Of a stretch of 64,000 nucleotides of DNA, positions 9,147 through 18,024 are shown piece by piece. Position numbers and translations under genes: made by a program. Each line of letters begins with the position of its first letter. Position 1 is the first letter of the stretch. The stretch spans positions 372,001 to 436,000 of the forward strand of contig NZ_CABVLY010000002.1 in NCBI RefSeq assembly GCF_902498995.1, in the 5' to 3' direction. The notes beneath the pieces were generated by a model. That model did no database searches, had not been told where the DNA came from, and was given only the letters and a program-made list of their open reading frames with translations. The DNA is from Burkholderia anthina (GTDB taxonomy: Bacteria; Pseudomonadota; Gammaproteobacteria; Burkholderiales; Burkholderiaceae).

Positions 9147-9616
9147 ACCTCCCGGTACAGATGAAGATTCCTCGACCACGCAGCAAGGTTTTTCCAGATG
9201 ACTCGAAGCGGCGTGCCGGAGCGTTCGGCGGCTTCCTCGACGGCCTTCACCACGACGGGAAGCGGCACCTCATCGAGAATGACGGAGATCTGCGATTCGT
9301 ATCCCGCCGGAATCTGTCCCGTGCTTAACGCGTCGGCCAGCAGGTGCTCGGTCAATTCGCCTTTGTAGCTCACGTTCGAGCTCACGACGGCCTTGTAAAG
9401 GCCGCTTTGAGGCGGTCGCGGCTGCGCCAGGAGTTCGATGCCGAGCACATTGAGCAACGGGATCAGCTTGTTGATTCCAAGATCCTTCACCTTGCCGGTT
9501 TCAAGTTGATTCACCGTGAGGCGAGACAATCCGGCCAGTCGTGCAAGCTGAGCCTGTGTGAGGTCGAGCTCGGCCCTCCGTTTTGCCACGGCCTGACCGA
9601 TTTCATAGAGTTGCAT
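9137..9616 (-). CDS. XRE-family antitoxin-like regulator
   Basis: This 159-residue protein has an N-terminal Cro/C1 helix-turn-helix at about residues 8-60 (LTQAQLARLAGLSRLTVNQLE) and a C-terminal part of unknown fold. A GGGAGGTG ribosome site sits just before the ATG at 9616, so I prefer that to the GTG at 9622. The downstream partner is the AbiEii-like toxin gene, with overlapping ends. Antitoxins of this type repress their own operon by binding a palindrome near the start, and a perfect one is present at 9650-9669. With the toxin broken, this may be a solitary repressor. Confidence 0.8.
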   Translation of the reverse strand: MQLYEIGQAVAKRRAELDLTQAQLARLAGLSRLTVNQLETGKVKDLGINKLIPLLNVLGIELLAQPRPPQSGLYKAVVSSNVSYKGELTEHLLADALSTGQIPAGYESQISVILDEVPLPVVVKAVEEAAERSGTPLRVIWKNLAAWSRNLHLYREVWA

Positions 9617-9649
9617 GCTCACCTCCCGACGCAGGTTTATCTCACGCGA

Positions 9650-9669
9650 ATGTAAGGTATATCTTACAT
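9650..9669. promoter_or_regulatory. Palindromic operator upstream of the antitoxin gene
   Basis: ATGTAAG and CTTACAT are perfect inverted arms separated by six bases (GTATAT). The site lies 34 bases upstream of the antitoxin ATG on its strand. Position and symmetry fit an autoregulatory operator. This is inference from layout. Confidence 0.55.
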
Positions 9670-10102
9670 CTCAACCATGTGTGTCGCCACCCACTGTCGC
9701 TGATGCGGTATAGGATGCGTGGCCGTACAGGCCGATCGGCATCGGGAGGGTAGCGATCGGTCTAGCTGTATAGACATTCCGGCCAGGCGGATATCGGTAG
9801 AAGCTCGTTTTGTGGCGGACGAGCATCACGCCGGGTAAACGCGGAAAATAGAGTGAAATTCCCGCAAAAATAACCATTTATTGATTATCTGCGCCACTAT
9901 TGGCCGCGATTTCGTTCTCGATTCCACGATTTCGGACCCCCTCCATTTCCCCTGCTTGCGCTCAAAAATTGAGCGGTCTAGACTGCATCGCAGTTTCATC
10001 GAAGTCCCCGTCTTTTCGCGACCCGCGCCGGGCATGCCGGCACGACGCTCCCCAACGGACGCCCGGCGCTCGCCCGCCACGTCGAGACCACAAGGACACA
10101 CC
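9670..10102. other. Intergenic stretch upstream of the amino-acid binding protein
   Basis: This stretch of 433 bases separates the divergent antitoxin and binding-protein genes. It is more AT-rich than its surroundings around 9830-9960, which suggests promoter DNA. I see no gene or RNA in it. Confidence 0.4.
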
Positions 10103-10906
10103 ATGAACCGCACTGCAAAGCTCGTCGTATCCGCGCTGGCGTTCGCGCCGCTCGTCTCGTTCGCGCAGGACACGGCGACGATCCGCTGGGGCATCGATCC
10201 CACCTATCCGCCGTTCGAGGCGAAGCAGCCCGACGGCTCGCTCGCCGGCTTCGACATCGACCTGCGCAACGCGCTTTGCGAGCAGATGCATGCGAAATGC
10301 GTGTGGGTCGAGCAGGGTTTCGACGGGATGATTCCCGCGCTGCGCGCGCGCAAGTTCGACGTGATCATGTCCGCGATGACCGCCACCGACGAGCGGCTCA
10401 AGCAGATCGACTTCTCGAACAAGCTGTATGCATCGCCGGGCGCGCTCGTCGCACCCGTCGGCTCGAAGCTGCTGCCGACCGCCGCGTCGCTCGCCGGCAA
10501 GCGCGTCGGCATCGACCAGGGCACCACGCAGGAAGCGTATGCGAAGGCCGAATGGGCGCCCAAGGGCGTGACGATCGTGTCGTACCAGAACCAGGACCAG
10601 GTGTATCAGGATCTGGTGAACGGCCGGCTCGACGCGACCTTCCAGGACAAGACGCAGGCCGGCTACGCGTTCCTGAAGACGCCGCGCGGCAAGGGCTACG
10701 CGTTCGCGGGCCCCGACGTGACCGACGTGCGCATCACCGGCTACGGCGTCGCGATGGGCGTGCGCAAGGGCGACGCCGACATGAAGAAGCGGCTGAACGA
10801 CGCGATCGTCGCGATCCGCGCGAACGGCACGTACCAGAAGATCGCCGCGAAATATTTCGACTTCGACATCTACGGCGCGAAGCAGCAACTGACCTCCGCA
10901 CCGTGA
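10103..10906 (+). CDS. Periplasmic amino-acid ABC transporter binding protein (family 3)
   Basis: The 267-residue product has a signal peptide ending near VSFAQ (residues 1-20). The family 3 binding-protein fold follows, with WGIDPTYPPFEAKQPDG, FDIDLRNALC, GFDGMIPALRARKFD and a MSAMTATDERLKQIDFS segment. Such proteins capture polar amino acids in the periplasm and hand them to an ABC permease. No permease or ATPase gene is adjacent, so it is an orphan binding protein. AAGGA at 10092-10096 supports the ATG at 10103. The next gene, a PhyH-type dioxygenase, begins 39 bases later and may be on the same transcript. Confidence 0.88.
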   Translation: MNRTAKLVVSALAFAPLVSFAQDTATIRWGIDPTYPPFEAKQPDGSLAGFDIDLRNALCEQMHAKCVWVEQGFDGMIPALRARKFDVIMSAMTATDERLKQIDFSNKLYASPGALVAPVGSKLLPTAASLAGKRVGIDQGTTQEAYAKAEWAPKGVTIVSYQNQDQVYQDLVNGRLDATFQDKTQAGYAFLKTPRGKGYAFAGPDVTDVRITGYGVAMGVRKGDADMKKRLNDAIVAIRANGTYQKIAAKYFDFDIYGAKQQLTSAP

Positions 10907-10945
10907 CCCCGTGACCCCGTGATTCATTCAATCGACAGGCAACCC

Positions 10946-11794
10946 ATGACGAGTATCCAGGACCGCGTCGCGAAAGCCGTGACGCCCGAACTGATCGCCG
11001 CCTTCCGCAACGAAGGCGCGGTGTGCATCAAGGGCATCTTCTCGCCCGACGAAGTGGCCGCGCTGCGTGCCGGCATCGACATGAACCTCGCGCAGCCGAG
11101 CGAGCGCGCGAAGGTTGCGAGCCGGCCCGACGATCCCGGCTGGTTCTTCGAGGACTTCTGCAACTGGCAGCACAACGACGCGTACCGCGACTTCATCGTG
11201 AATTCGCCCGCGCCGTCGGTGGCCGCCGCGCTGATGGGCACGCAGACCGTGCGGCTGCATCACGACCACCTGCTCGTGAAGGAGCCGGGCACGCGGCAGC
11301 GCACGCCGTGGCATCAGGACCAGCCGTACTACAACATCGAAGGCGACGACAACGTCAGCATGTGGATTCCGGTCGACCCGGTGCCGCTGGAATCGACGCT
11401 GGAATTCGTCGCCGGCTCGCACCAGGGGCCGTGGCTGATGCCGCGCACGTTCATGGACAAGGAGGCGAAGTGGTTTCCGGAAGGCAGTCTTGCGGACCTG
11501 CCGGACATCGAGGCCGATCGTGCCGCGTTCCCGATCCGCCACTGGGCGCTCGAACCGGGCGACATGGTGTGCTTCCGGATGTTGACGCTGCATGCGTCGG
11601 GCGGCACGCAGAATCGCCGGCGCGCGTTCTCGATCCGCTTCGTCGGCGACGATATCCGTCACGCGCCGCGCCGCTGGAAGACCTCGCCCGAATTCCCCGG
11701 GCTCGCGGAGCAGTTGCCGGACGGCGCACCGCTCGAGCATCCGCTGTTTCCGGTCGTGTGGTCGCGCGGCGCGGGGCAGGCCGGCGCGATCTGA
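10946..11794 (+). CDS. Phytanoyl-CoA dioxygenase (PhyH) family protein
   Basis: This 282-residue Fe(II)/2-oxoglutarate-dependent oxygenase carries the HxD metal motif (PWHQDQPYY, H123 and D125). A distal histidine lies in TLHASGG near residue 216, followed by an arginine in RRRAFSIRF that would bind 2-oxoglutarate. Relatives hydroxylate small acids or amino-acid derivatives. The substrate here is unknown. I use the ATG at 10946. An in-frame ATG at 10919 would add nine residues, with no better ribosome site. The preceding binding protein suggests that an imported amino compound may be its substrate. Confidence 0.85.
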   Translation: MTSIQDRVAKAVTPELIAAFRNEGAVCIKGIFSPDEVAALRAGIDMNLAQPSERAKVASRPDDPGWFFEDFCNWQHNDAYRDFIVNSPAPSVAAALMGTQTVRLHHDHLLVKEPGTRQRTPWHQDQPYYNIEGDDNVSMWIPVDPVPLESTLEFVAGSHQGPWLMPRTFMDKEAKWFPEGSLADLPDIEADRAAFPIRHWALEPGDMVCFRMLTLHASGGTQNRRRAFSIRFVGDDIRHAPRRWKTSPEFPGLAEQLPDGAPLEHPLFPVVWSRGAGQAGAI

Positions 11795-11920
11795 GCGGCG
11801 GATATCGGCGGATATCGGCGACATCACGCATGCCGCATGCGCGCGGCGGCTGTTTCGGGATGAAGCGGCCGCCGCGCGTCGTCGTTTTCAGGCGCGGATC
11901 AAGGCGCGGGTAACGGCGGT

Positions 11921-12658
11921 TCAGGTCTGGTGACGTCCGGCGCCCGGCTTGAAGCGCGAGCCGAGCCGGTAACGGTTGCCCGGATGCAGGAAATGCACGA
12001 ACGTGACCGGCAGCCCGTTCGTCCAGGTGCGGCGCGTGAGCGTGAGGCACGGCTCGTCGGCGCGCATGTCGAGCAGCCGCGCCTGCTCGCCGGTCGGCAG
12101 CGCCGCGTCGACGACGTGCTCGATCTCCAGTTCGTAGTGCGACACGTTGTTGAACAGGTATTCGGACGGCGGCTCGGTCTGGAAATCCTGGTCGATGAAT
12201 GCCGGCGCGGCGGCCGGATTCACGTAGCGGTCCTCGAGCTGGATCGGCCGGCCGTTTTCCTCGTGCACGCACACCACGTGAAAGACCGGCGTATTGACCG
12301 TCAGCCCGAACGCGGCCGCGACGTCGAACGACGCGGGCTCGCGCGACTGGCTCAGCACGCGGCAGCGATATTCGTGCCCGCGCGCGCGGATCTCGTCGCG
12401 GATGTGCGCGATCATCAGCAGGTTCGACTGCGGCTTCACTTCGGCGACGAAGGTGCCGACGCCGGCGATGCGCTTGAGCACGCCTTCCTCGGTCAGCTCG
12501 CGCAGCGCACGGTTGACCGTCATGCGCGCGACGCCGAATTGCGCGGCGAGATCGAGTTCGGACGGAATGCGGTCCCCCGGGCGCCAGTCGCCCGCATCGA
12601 CGTTCCGGCGAACGAGCGTCTTGATTTGCTGGAACGGTGCGGTGGTCTTCGTGACCAT
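11921..12658 (-). CDS. GntR/HutC-family transcriptional regulator
   Basis: The protein has 245 residues. Residues 8-75 are a GntR winged helix (GDRIPSELDLAAQFGVARMTVNRAL). The rest is a UTRA ligand domain typical of the HutC subfamily, ending with RRTWTNGLPVTFVHFLHPGNRYRLG. HutC represses histidine utilisation genes and binds urocanate, but this locus has no hut genes, so the ligand is open. It lies 44 bases downstream of an SDR gene on the same strand and converges on the dioxygenase gene. It may control this small cluster. Confidence 0.85.
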   Translation of the reverse strand: MVTKTTAPFQQIKTLVRRNVDAGDWRPGDRIPSELDLAAQFGVARMTVNRALRELTEEGVLKRIAGVGTFVAEVKPQSNLLMIAHIRDEIRARGHEYRCRVLSQSREPASFDVAAAFGLTVNTPVFHVVCVHEENGRPIQLEDRYVNPAAAPAFIDQDFQTEPPSEYLFNNVSHYELEIEHVVDAALPTGEQARLLDMRADEPCLTLTRRTWTNGLPVTFVHFLHPGNRYRLGSRFKPGAGRHQT

Positions 12659-12702
12659 CGGGGAATCCTTGGGGAGAGGCAACCGCGAAATTCTATCCCG
12701 GA

Positions 12703-13467
12703 TCAGGCCGTCGGCAGTTCCCGCACGTCGGCCGTCGGCACCGCGCCGAACGCGTCGCTCAGCGCATAGCCGATCAATTGCCGCGCGGCCGCTTCGGGCG
12801 TCGACAGCGCGCCGCTCGCCTTCAGTGCGTCGAATTTCTCGCGCAGCGGGAAACGGTCGGTCGGGGTCGAACGGATCGTCGCCTGCATGCCCGTGTCGAC
12901 GACGCCCGGTGCGACGCTGCAGATCCGCAGCGCGCGGTTCGCGTCGAGCGCGACCGCGCGCGCATGGTGGTCGAGGGCGGCCTTGGTCGCGCAGTAGATG
13001 CTCCAGCCCGCATACGCGTTGCGCGCGGCGCCGCTCGAGACGTGGAGGATCCGGCATTCGGTCGGCGCGGACGCAGCCTGCTCGAGCGCGGCCGACAGCA
13101 TCAGCGGGGCCGCGACGTTCAGGCCGACCGCGCGTGCGACGAGCGCCGGATCCTGTGCATCGAGCGGCCCGATCGGATCGACGATGCCGGCGTTGTTGAA
13201 CAGCAGCGCGATCGACGCGCCGTCGACGAAGCGGCGCAGCGTGTCGCCGGCCAGCCACGCCGCGACGGCCGACGTGTCCGACAGGTCGAGTGCGATTTCG
13301 GCGAAAGGGCCGCCGGCCTGCGCGGCGAGCGACGGATGACGGCTGCGCGACACGCCGAGCACGGCGATGCCTTCCTGCAGCAACTGTTCGGCGAGCGACG
13401 CGCCGAGGCCGCGCGTGTGTCCGGTGACGATGGCGCGCACGTTCGGCGCGAAAGAGGAGGCGGTCAT
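12703..13467 (-). CDS. Short-chain dehydrogenase/reductase (SDR)
   Basis: This 254-residue classical SDR has the nucleotide-binding TGHTRGLG motif at residues 16-23, an NNAG motif in LLFNNAGIVDP, a serine in HVSSGAA, and the catalytic Tyr-Lys in IYCATKAALDH. It would carry out NAD(P)-dependent oxidation or reduction of an alcohol or ketone, with unknown substrate. The overall form resembles the sepiapterin reductase-like branch. The start at 13467 places the cofactor motif at the usual distance. It is followed on the same strand by the HutC-type regulator gene. Confidence 0.85.
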   Translation of the reverse strand: MTASSFAPNVRAIVTGHTRGLGASLAEQLLQEGIAVLGVSRSRHPSLAAQAGGPFAEIALDLSDTSAVAAWLAGDTLRRFVDGASIALLFNNAGIVDPIGPLDAQDPALVARAVGLNVAAPLMLSAALEQAASAPTECRILHVSSGAARNAYAGWSIYCATKAALDHHARAVALDANRALRICSVAPGVVDTGMQATIRSTPTDRFPLREKFDALKASGALSTPEAAARQLIGYALSDAFGAVPTADVRELPTA

Positions 13468-13900
13468 GGCGGTGAGCGAGTGAACGGATCGGATGAACGG
13501 TGTCGACGGGCGGCGCGCATGCGCGCCGATGACGGCGTGCGGGACGGGCGATGCGGGTATCGGTACGATGCGCGAAGCGTTCGCGCGCGGCGCTGCGTGT
13601 CGGGGTGAACGCGTATCGTAGCGCCGGCCTGCGCGACGCGCAAACGGGCGGGCGAAGCCGCGCGCGGGCCGGTTGCCGCCCGGTGCGCGGAGCGTCATTG
13701 CGCGGCGTGGCACGCCGCCATTGCCCCGCGGCGGCGCGCGGCCGAGCCGCTGGACGAAAGCCGGCTGCGGCAAGTGCGCGCGCGCTCGCGGCAAGCGGCG
13801 CCGGGCGCCACGTCGCGAGCTATCATATGGCTCGCCCGCGCGCGACGCCGCACGGGCCGCGACCGTTTCCCTTCATCTGCTGCACGCTGCGACGCCACCC
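13468..13900. other. Intergenic stretch between SDR and yceH
   Basis: This region of 433 bases lies between divergent genes. It is very GC-rich, and its reading frames are Arg/Ala-rich without family signatures. I see no terminator, RNA gene or repeat. It presumably holds both promoters. Confidence 0.4.
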
Positions 13901-14611
13901 ATGAACACCACGCCGGACATGCCCACGCCACGCGCCCTGCGCGAACTCACGCCCCTCGAGGCCCGCATTCTCGGGGTGCTCGTCGAGAAGCAGCACACGG
14001 TGCCGGACACCTACCCGCTGTCGCTGAATGCGCTGACCGCGGGCTGCAACCAGAAAACCGCGCGCTCGCCGGTGATGACCGTCAGCGAGGACGAAGTCAC
14101 GACCGCGCTCGACGGGCTCAAGCACCTGAGCCTCGTGATGGAGGGCAGCAGCAGCCGCGTGCCGCGTTTCGAACACAACGCGAACCGCGTGCTCGGCATC
14201 CCGAGCCAGGCGATCGCGCTGCTGACGATCCTGCTGCTGCGCGGCCCGCAGACGGCCGCCGAACTGCGCCTGAACAGCGCGCGCCTGCACGGCTTCGCGG
14301 ACATCTCGTCGGTCGAGGCGTTCCTCGACGAACTCGCCGCGCGTGCGCAGCCGCTCGTCGTCCGGCTGCCGCGTGCGCCGGGCGCGCGCGAGAACCGCTG
14401 GATGCACCTGATGTGCGGCGAAGTGAACCTGGCCGATTTCGCCGGCGCGGAGGCGGGCGGCGGCGCGGATTCCGTTCCGCCGTCCGAATTCGAGGCGCTG
14501 AAGGCCGAGCAGAAACGCCTTTCCGATGAAGTCGCGCGACTGAACGCGCTCGTTCAGCGGATGGCGGCTGAACTCGGCATCGACGTCGACCCGCCGGCCG
14601 ACGCCGGCTGA
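13901..14611 (+). CDS. YceH / DUF480 family protein
   Basis: The 236-residue protein matches the YceH (UPF0502) family. It opens with LTPLEARILGVLVEKQHTVP, then YPLSLNALTAGCNQKTAR, and a second winged-helix-like half with LLLRGPQTAAELR. The last 40 residues form a short coiled coil (EALKAEQKRLSDEVARLNAL). The family has two winged-helix domains and no firmly known role. It is conserved as a single gene in many Proteobacteria. The ATG at 13901 directly precedes the conserved N-terminus. It converges on a small secreted protein gene. Confidence 0.88.
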   Translation: MNTTPDMPTPRALRELTPLEARILGVLVEKQHTVPDTYPLSLNALTAGCNQKTARSPVMTVSEDEVTTALDGLKHLSLVMEGSSSRVPRFEHNANRVLGIPSQAIALLTILLLRGPQTAAELRLNSARLHGFADISSVEAFLDELAARAQPLVVRLPRAPGARENRWMHLMCGEVNLADFAGAEAGGGADSVPPSEFEALKAEQKRLSDEVARLNALVQRMAAELGIDVDPPADAG

Positions 14612-14635
14612 CCGACCGCCGGAGCCGACACTGCA

Positions 14636-14659
14636 CCGGCGCGCATGCGGGCGCGCCGG
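14636..14659. terminator. Possible hairpin terminator between convergent genes
   Basis: CCGGCGCGC and GCGCGCCGG pair perfectly over 9 bases with a 6-base loop. The hairpin lies between the convergent yceH and hypothetical genes. There is no T-run, so factor-independent termination is uncertain. Confidence 0.35.
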
Positions 14660-14695
14660 GCGACGAACCCGCCCGCGACGCGGCCAGAACCTGCG

Positions 14696-15124
14696 TTACC
14701 AGCGGCACCCCGCCTGTGCGGACGCATCGACGTCCTGCGCCCATTCGAAAGCGGTCTTCTTGCCGGTGCGCGCATTCGTATACGTCATCGAATAGACGAT
14801 CGCACCCTGGCTCGTCATCTCGTATTCGCCGTTGATCTTGCCGTCGACCATTTCCCGCCAGGTGGTCGTGAACTGGTACGGACGGCCCTCCGCGAGTTCT
14901 TCCTGATCCTGGTGCTTGAACAGCAGCGGGATGGCCGTTTTCGATTGCGCATACCGGACGACGCCGCCTTGCCACTTGGCCACGTCGTCGTAATACGTGC
15001 GCAACTCGAAGCGCACGGGTTTGTCGCCCGTCGTCCTGAAGCACAGCACTTCCGTGGTGACTTCGGCCGATGCGGGCAATGCGATGCACAGTAGCAACGC
15101 GGCGAGCGTCTTTTTCGAGTTCAT
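14696..15124 (-). CDS. Small exported protein of unknown function
   Basis: The 142-residue product has a clear signal peptide (MNSKK, hydrophobic core, cleavage near PASAE at residue 20). The mature part is beta-rich, with WREMVDGKINGEYEMTSQG and paired cysteines near each end (LCFRTTG and AGCRW). I do not recognise a family. It starts 25 bases after the stop of the upstream gene on the same strand, so the two are probably one operon. Confidence 0.65.
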   Translation of the reverse strand: MNSKKTLAALLLCIALPASAEVTTEVLCFRTTGDKPVRFELRTYYDDVAKWQGGVVRYAQSKTAIPLLFKHQDQEELAEGRPYQFTTTWREMVDGKINGEYEMTSQGAIVYSMTYTNARTGKKTAFEWAQDVDASAQAGCRW

Positions 15125-15149
15125 GTGTGTGTGATGAAGAAGAAGCGGC

Positions 15150-15704
15150 TCAGCCGACGGCGATCCGCGTGGCGCCTGCGTCGACGAGCCGGAACAGCAG
15201 ATCCTCGACGGCGGCGCCCGGCGCCGAACCGAGATCCGTGTTGACGCGCCAGCCCTGTTCCGTGCGCGCCGGTTCCGACAGATAGTGAACGATGCCGTGC
15301 AGGCCGTCTTCGGCCGGCGCGCCGTCGTCGTCGGCGTCGAACCAGGCGAAGAACCACGTTTTGAACGCGTCGGTTGCCGCTGCTTCGTCGAGACCGTCTG
15401 CGTCGATCGTCGCCCAGTCCCACAGGAACGGACGAATCGACACGGTCGCCGTTTCGAGTTCGAACGCGAACGGCTCGAAATCCAGTTGCCCGGTCGAGTC
15501 GACCATCGCGGGCTGGCCGGCCGATTCGCCTTCGGTATGGACGATGTCGGCGCGGCACGGCAGCGCGAGCGGGCCTTCGGTGGCCAGCGTGCCGTCGGCT
15601 TTCCGGTAGGCCGGTTCCGCGACGACCGCCGGCTGCGTCGCCGCGTGCGCGAGCAGGTCGGCGTAGGGCTGGCGGATGGCGCTGAGCAGTTCGGATACGG
15701 TCAT
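15150..15704 (-). CDS. Conserved hypothetical protein, acidic
   Basis: The product has 184 residues, is acidic and rich in Asp, Glu and Trp, and has no signal peptide or membrane segment. Regions such as FLWDWATIDADG and FKTWFFAWFDADDDG suggest a compact soluble protein. I do not recognise the family. It is the first gene of a likely two-gene operon with the small exported protein downstream. The intergenic DNA at 15705-15981 separates it from the divergent aroG gene. Confidence 0.65.
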   Translation of the reverse strand: MTVSELLSAIRQPYADLLAHAATQPAVVAEPAYRKADGTLATEGPLALPCRADIVHTEGESAGQPAMVDSTGQLDFEPFAFELETATVSIRPFLWDWATIDADGLDEAAATDAFKTWFFAWFDADDDGAPAEDGLHGIVHYLSEPARTEQGWRVNTDLGSAPGAAVEDLLFRLVDAGATRIAVG

Positions 15705-15981
15705 CGTGGCGTAGCGTGTCGGGTTGCGGGGCTGCCGTCACCGGCTTGCGGCGCGGCGTGCGGCCGCTGTCGAGCGGCGGCGCGCTGCGGCAGCGGACAG
15801 CCACGATCGTACGGTACTTCCGTGACGCGCGGCCACTCGGCCGAACGGCCGGCATGGACGGAACGGGTCGCGCACCGCTGCGCCGACGTCGATCGCATTC
15901 CCCCCGTCGCGTACCGCTGCCGCCCTGCGCGAGTGCCATAATCGAGCCTCCCCATCATTACAGACGTTCCGGAGAATCGCC

Positions 15982-17112
15982 ATGCAGAACCTCGACAATC
16001 CTTCCCACGATCGCGAGGTAGGCAGCGCCGACGCGACGCAGGACACCACGCGCATCGACGACGTCCGCATCGGCGCGGTGCGTCCGCTGATCTCGCCGGC
16101 GCTGCTGCAGGACGAGCTGCCGGTGCCGGCCGGCACGCAGACGCTCGTCGAGGACACGCGCCGCGCGATCGGCGACATCCTGCACGGCCGCGACGACCGT
16201 CTGCTGCTCGTCGTCGGCCCGTGCTCGATTCACGACCACGGCCAGGCGCTCGAATACGCGCGCCGGCTGAAGACCGCCGCCGATGCGCTGAAGGACGACC
16301 TGCTGATCACGATGCGCGTGTACTTCGAGAAGCCGCGCACGACGGTCGGCTGGAAGGGCTACATCAACGATCCGCGTCTGGACGGCAGCTTTCGGATCAA
16401 CGAAGGGCTGCGCGCCGCGCGGCAACTGCTGCTCGACATCAACGCGCTCGGCCTGCCGGCATCGACCGAATTCCTCGACCTGCTGAGCCCGCAGTACATC
16501 GCGGACCTGATCGCGTGGGGCGCGATCGGCGCGCGCACGACCGAGAGCCAGAGCCATCGCCAGCTCGCGTCGGGGCTGAGCTGCCCGATCGGCTTCAAGA
16601 ACGGCACCGACGGCGGCGTGCAGGTCGCATCGGACGCGATCGTCGCCGCGCGCGCGAGCCACGCGTTCATGGGGATGACGAAGATGGGAATGGCCGCGAT
16701 CTTCGAGACGCGCGGCAACGACGACGCGCACGTGATCCTGCGCGGCGGCAAGAACGGGCCGAACTACGATGCCGGGCATGTCGAGGCGAGCTGCGCGGTG
16801 CTGCGCAAGAGCGGGTTGCGCGAACAGGTGATGGTCGACTGCTCGCATGCGAACTCGAACAAGTCGCACGAACGGCAGATCGAGGTTGCGCAGGATCTCG
16901 CGCGGCAATTGTCGCAGGGCGAGCACCGGATCATCGGCGTGATGGTCGAAAGTCATCTCGAAGCGGGGCGCCAGGATCTGAAGCCGGGCGTGCCGTTGCA
17001 GTACGGCGTGTCGATCACCGATGCGTGCCTGAGCTGGACGCAGACGGAGCCGGTGCTCGACGTGCTGGCCGAGGCGGTGCGGCATCGGCGCGTGTATTCG
17101 CGCAACGCGTGA
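15982..17112 (+). CDS. aroG: 3-deoxy-7-phosphoheptulonate (DAHP) synthase, class I
   Basis: This enzyme condenses phosphoenolpyruvate with erythrose 4-phosphate, the first step of the shikimate pathway to aromatic amino acids. The 376-residue protein contains the class I motifs in order: VVGPCSIHDH, MRVYFEKPRTTVGWKG, GARTTESQ, FKNGTDG and DCSHANSNK. It is longer than E. coli AroG by about 26 residues, mostly at the N-terminus. A GGAG site at 15972-15975 supports the ATG. The gene stands alone between divergent and downstream unrelated genes. Which amino acid inhibits it cannot be told from sequence by eye. Confidence 0.95.
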   Translation: MQNLDNPSHDREVGSADATQDTTRIDDVRIGAVRPLISPALLQDELPVPAGTQTLVEDTRRAIGDILHGRDDRLLLVVGPCSIHDHGQALEYARRLKTAADALKDDLLITMRVYFEKPRTTVGWKGYINDPRLDGSFRINEGLRAARQLLLDINALGLPASTEFLDLLSPQYIADLIAWGAIGARTTESQSHRQLASGLSCPIGFKNGTDGGVQVASDAIVAARASHAFMGMTKMGMAAIFETRGNDDAHVILRGGKNGPNYDAGHVEASCAVLRKSGLREQVMVDCSHANSNKSHERQIEVAQDLARQLSQGEHRIIGVMVESHLEAGRQDLKPGVPLQYGVSITDACLSWTQTEPVLDVLAEAVRHRRVYSRNA

Positions 17113-17534
17113 CGCAGCGGTGGCGGGGCGGCGCCCCGCCGCGCGCATGATTCGATACGGCGGCGAAGCGCGGGCGCGCGTCTGCGATGTTGTCCTGATC
17201 GACGTGCGCGCCGCCGTTTTTTCGCGCCGCCCGCTACCTACCCGCTACCCGCCCGCTACCCGCCCGCTACCCGCCCGCCACCTGTTCACGCCGTCGTTGA
17301 TCTTCGTCTGCCTCGACCCGCCTGCGACGTTGCATCTTGAGCGCAGGATCGTGCGAATGCCGCTACCATGAGGCCGTGTTGCATGCGGGCCGGCCATGCC
17401 GGTCCGCCGCGCGTACACACAGTGGCGGTGCGGCCGGCCGCCACGTCACCGACGAAGCGCGGGGCGCGCACCGATCAGCCGTTGCGCCCGCGTCGCTTCG
17501 CTCCCGGAATCAACAACAATCGAACCGGAGTGCC
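17113..17534. other. Intergenic stretch with a short tandem repeat
   Basis: This region of 422 bases lies between aroG and the PRC-barrel gene. It contains the 11-bp tandem repeat listed separately. I see no other gene, RNA or clear promoter in it. Confidence 0.4.
17230..17282. repeat. 11-bp tandem repeat, nearly five copies
   Basis: The unit CCCGCTACCCG occurs in tandem from 17230, with copies starting at 17230, 17241, 17252, 17263 and a shortened, one-mismatch copy at 17274. The first copy ends TA instead of CG. It is non-coding as far as can be seen. Confidence 0.85.
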
Positions 17535-17969
17535 ATGCACATGAAGTTCTACAAGACCCTCATCGCAGCAACCGTCCTCGCATCGAGCGTCAGCGCGCAC
17601 GCGCAGATCGCCGGCGCGCAGCCGCTCAGCGTCACCGTCGAACAGTCGCAAGCGCTGCTCGAAGGCTGGAGCGTGAAGAAGAGCGTGCTCGGCAAGGCCG
17701 TGTACAACGACGCGAACCAGAAGGTCGGGACGGTGCGCGACCTGATCGTCGCACCGGACGGCTCGGTGTCCGCGGCGATCGTGTCGGCCGGCGGCTTCCT
17801 CGGCGTGGCGGCGCACGACGTCGCGGTGCCGATCGCGTCGCTCGACGTGCGCAAGGGCAACATCTACCTGCCGGGCGCGACGAAGGATGCACTGAAGGCG
17901 ACGCCGGCGTTCCAGTACGCGAAGGTGCCGTCGCCGCCGAAGCCGAAGAAGATCGACGACAAGCACTGA
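17535..17969 (+). CDS. Exported PRC-barrel domain protein
   Basis: The 144-residue product has a signal peptide ending near SAHAQ (residue 23). A PRC-barrel-like domain follows: GWSVKKSVLGKAVYND, KVGTVRDLIVAPDGSVSAAIVSAGGFLG and VAVPIASLDV. PRC-barrels bind RNA or proteins in the cytoplasm; exported versions are common in Proteobacteria and poorly understood. The C-terminus is basic and Pro/Lys-rich (PSPPKPKKIDDKH). CCGGAG just upstream supports the ATG at 17535. A second ATG two codons later is also possible. Confidence 0.8.
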   Translation: MHMKFYKTLIAATVLASSVSAHAQIAGAQPLSVTVEQSQALLEGWSVKKSVLGKAVYNDANQKVGTVRDLIVAPDGSVSAAIVSAGGFLGVAAHDVAVPIASLDVRKGNIYLPGATKDALKATPAFQYAKVPSPPKPKKIDDKH

Positions 17970-17983
17970 TGCACATGTCCGTT

Positions 17984-18015
17984 GCGGCGCCCGGGGCGCA
18001 ATGCGCCGGGCGCCG
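17984..18015. terminator. Strong hairpin between convergent genes
   Basis: GCGGCGCCCGG pairs with the CCGGGCGCCGC side, and GGCGCA pairs with TGCGCC inside, giving a long GC-rich stem with a small bulge. It lies between the PRC-barrel and Ohr-like genes, which converge. No T-run follows, so its role as a terminator is likely but not certain. Confidence 0.45.
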
Positions 18016-18024
18016 CGTCCGCGG

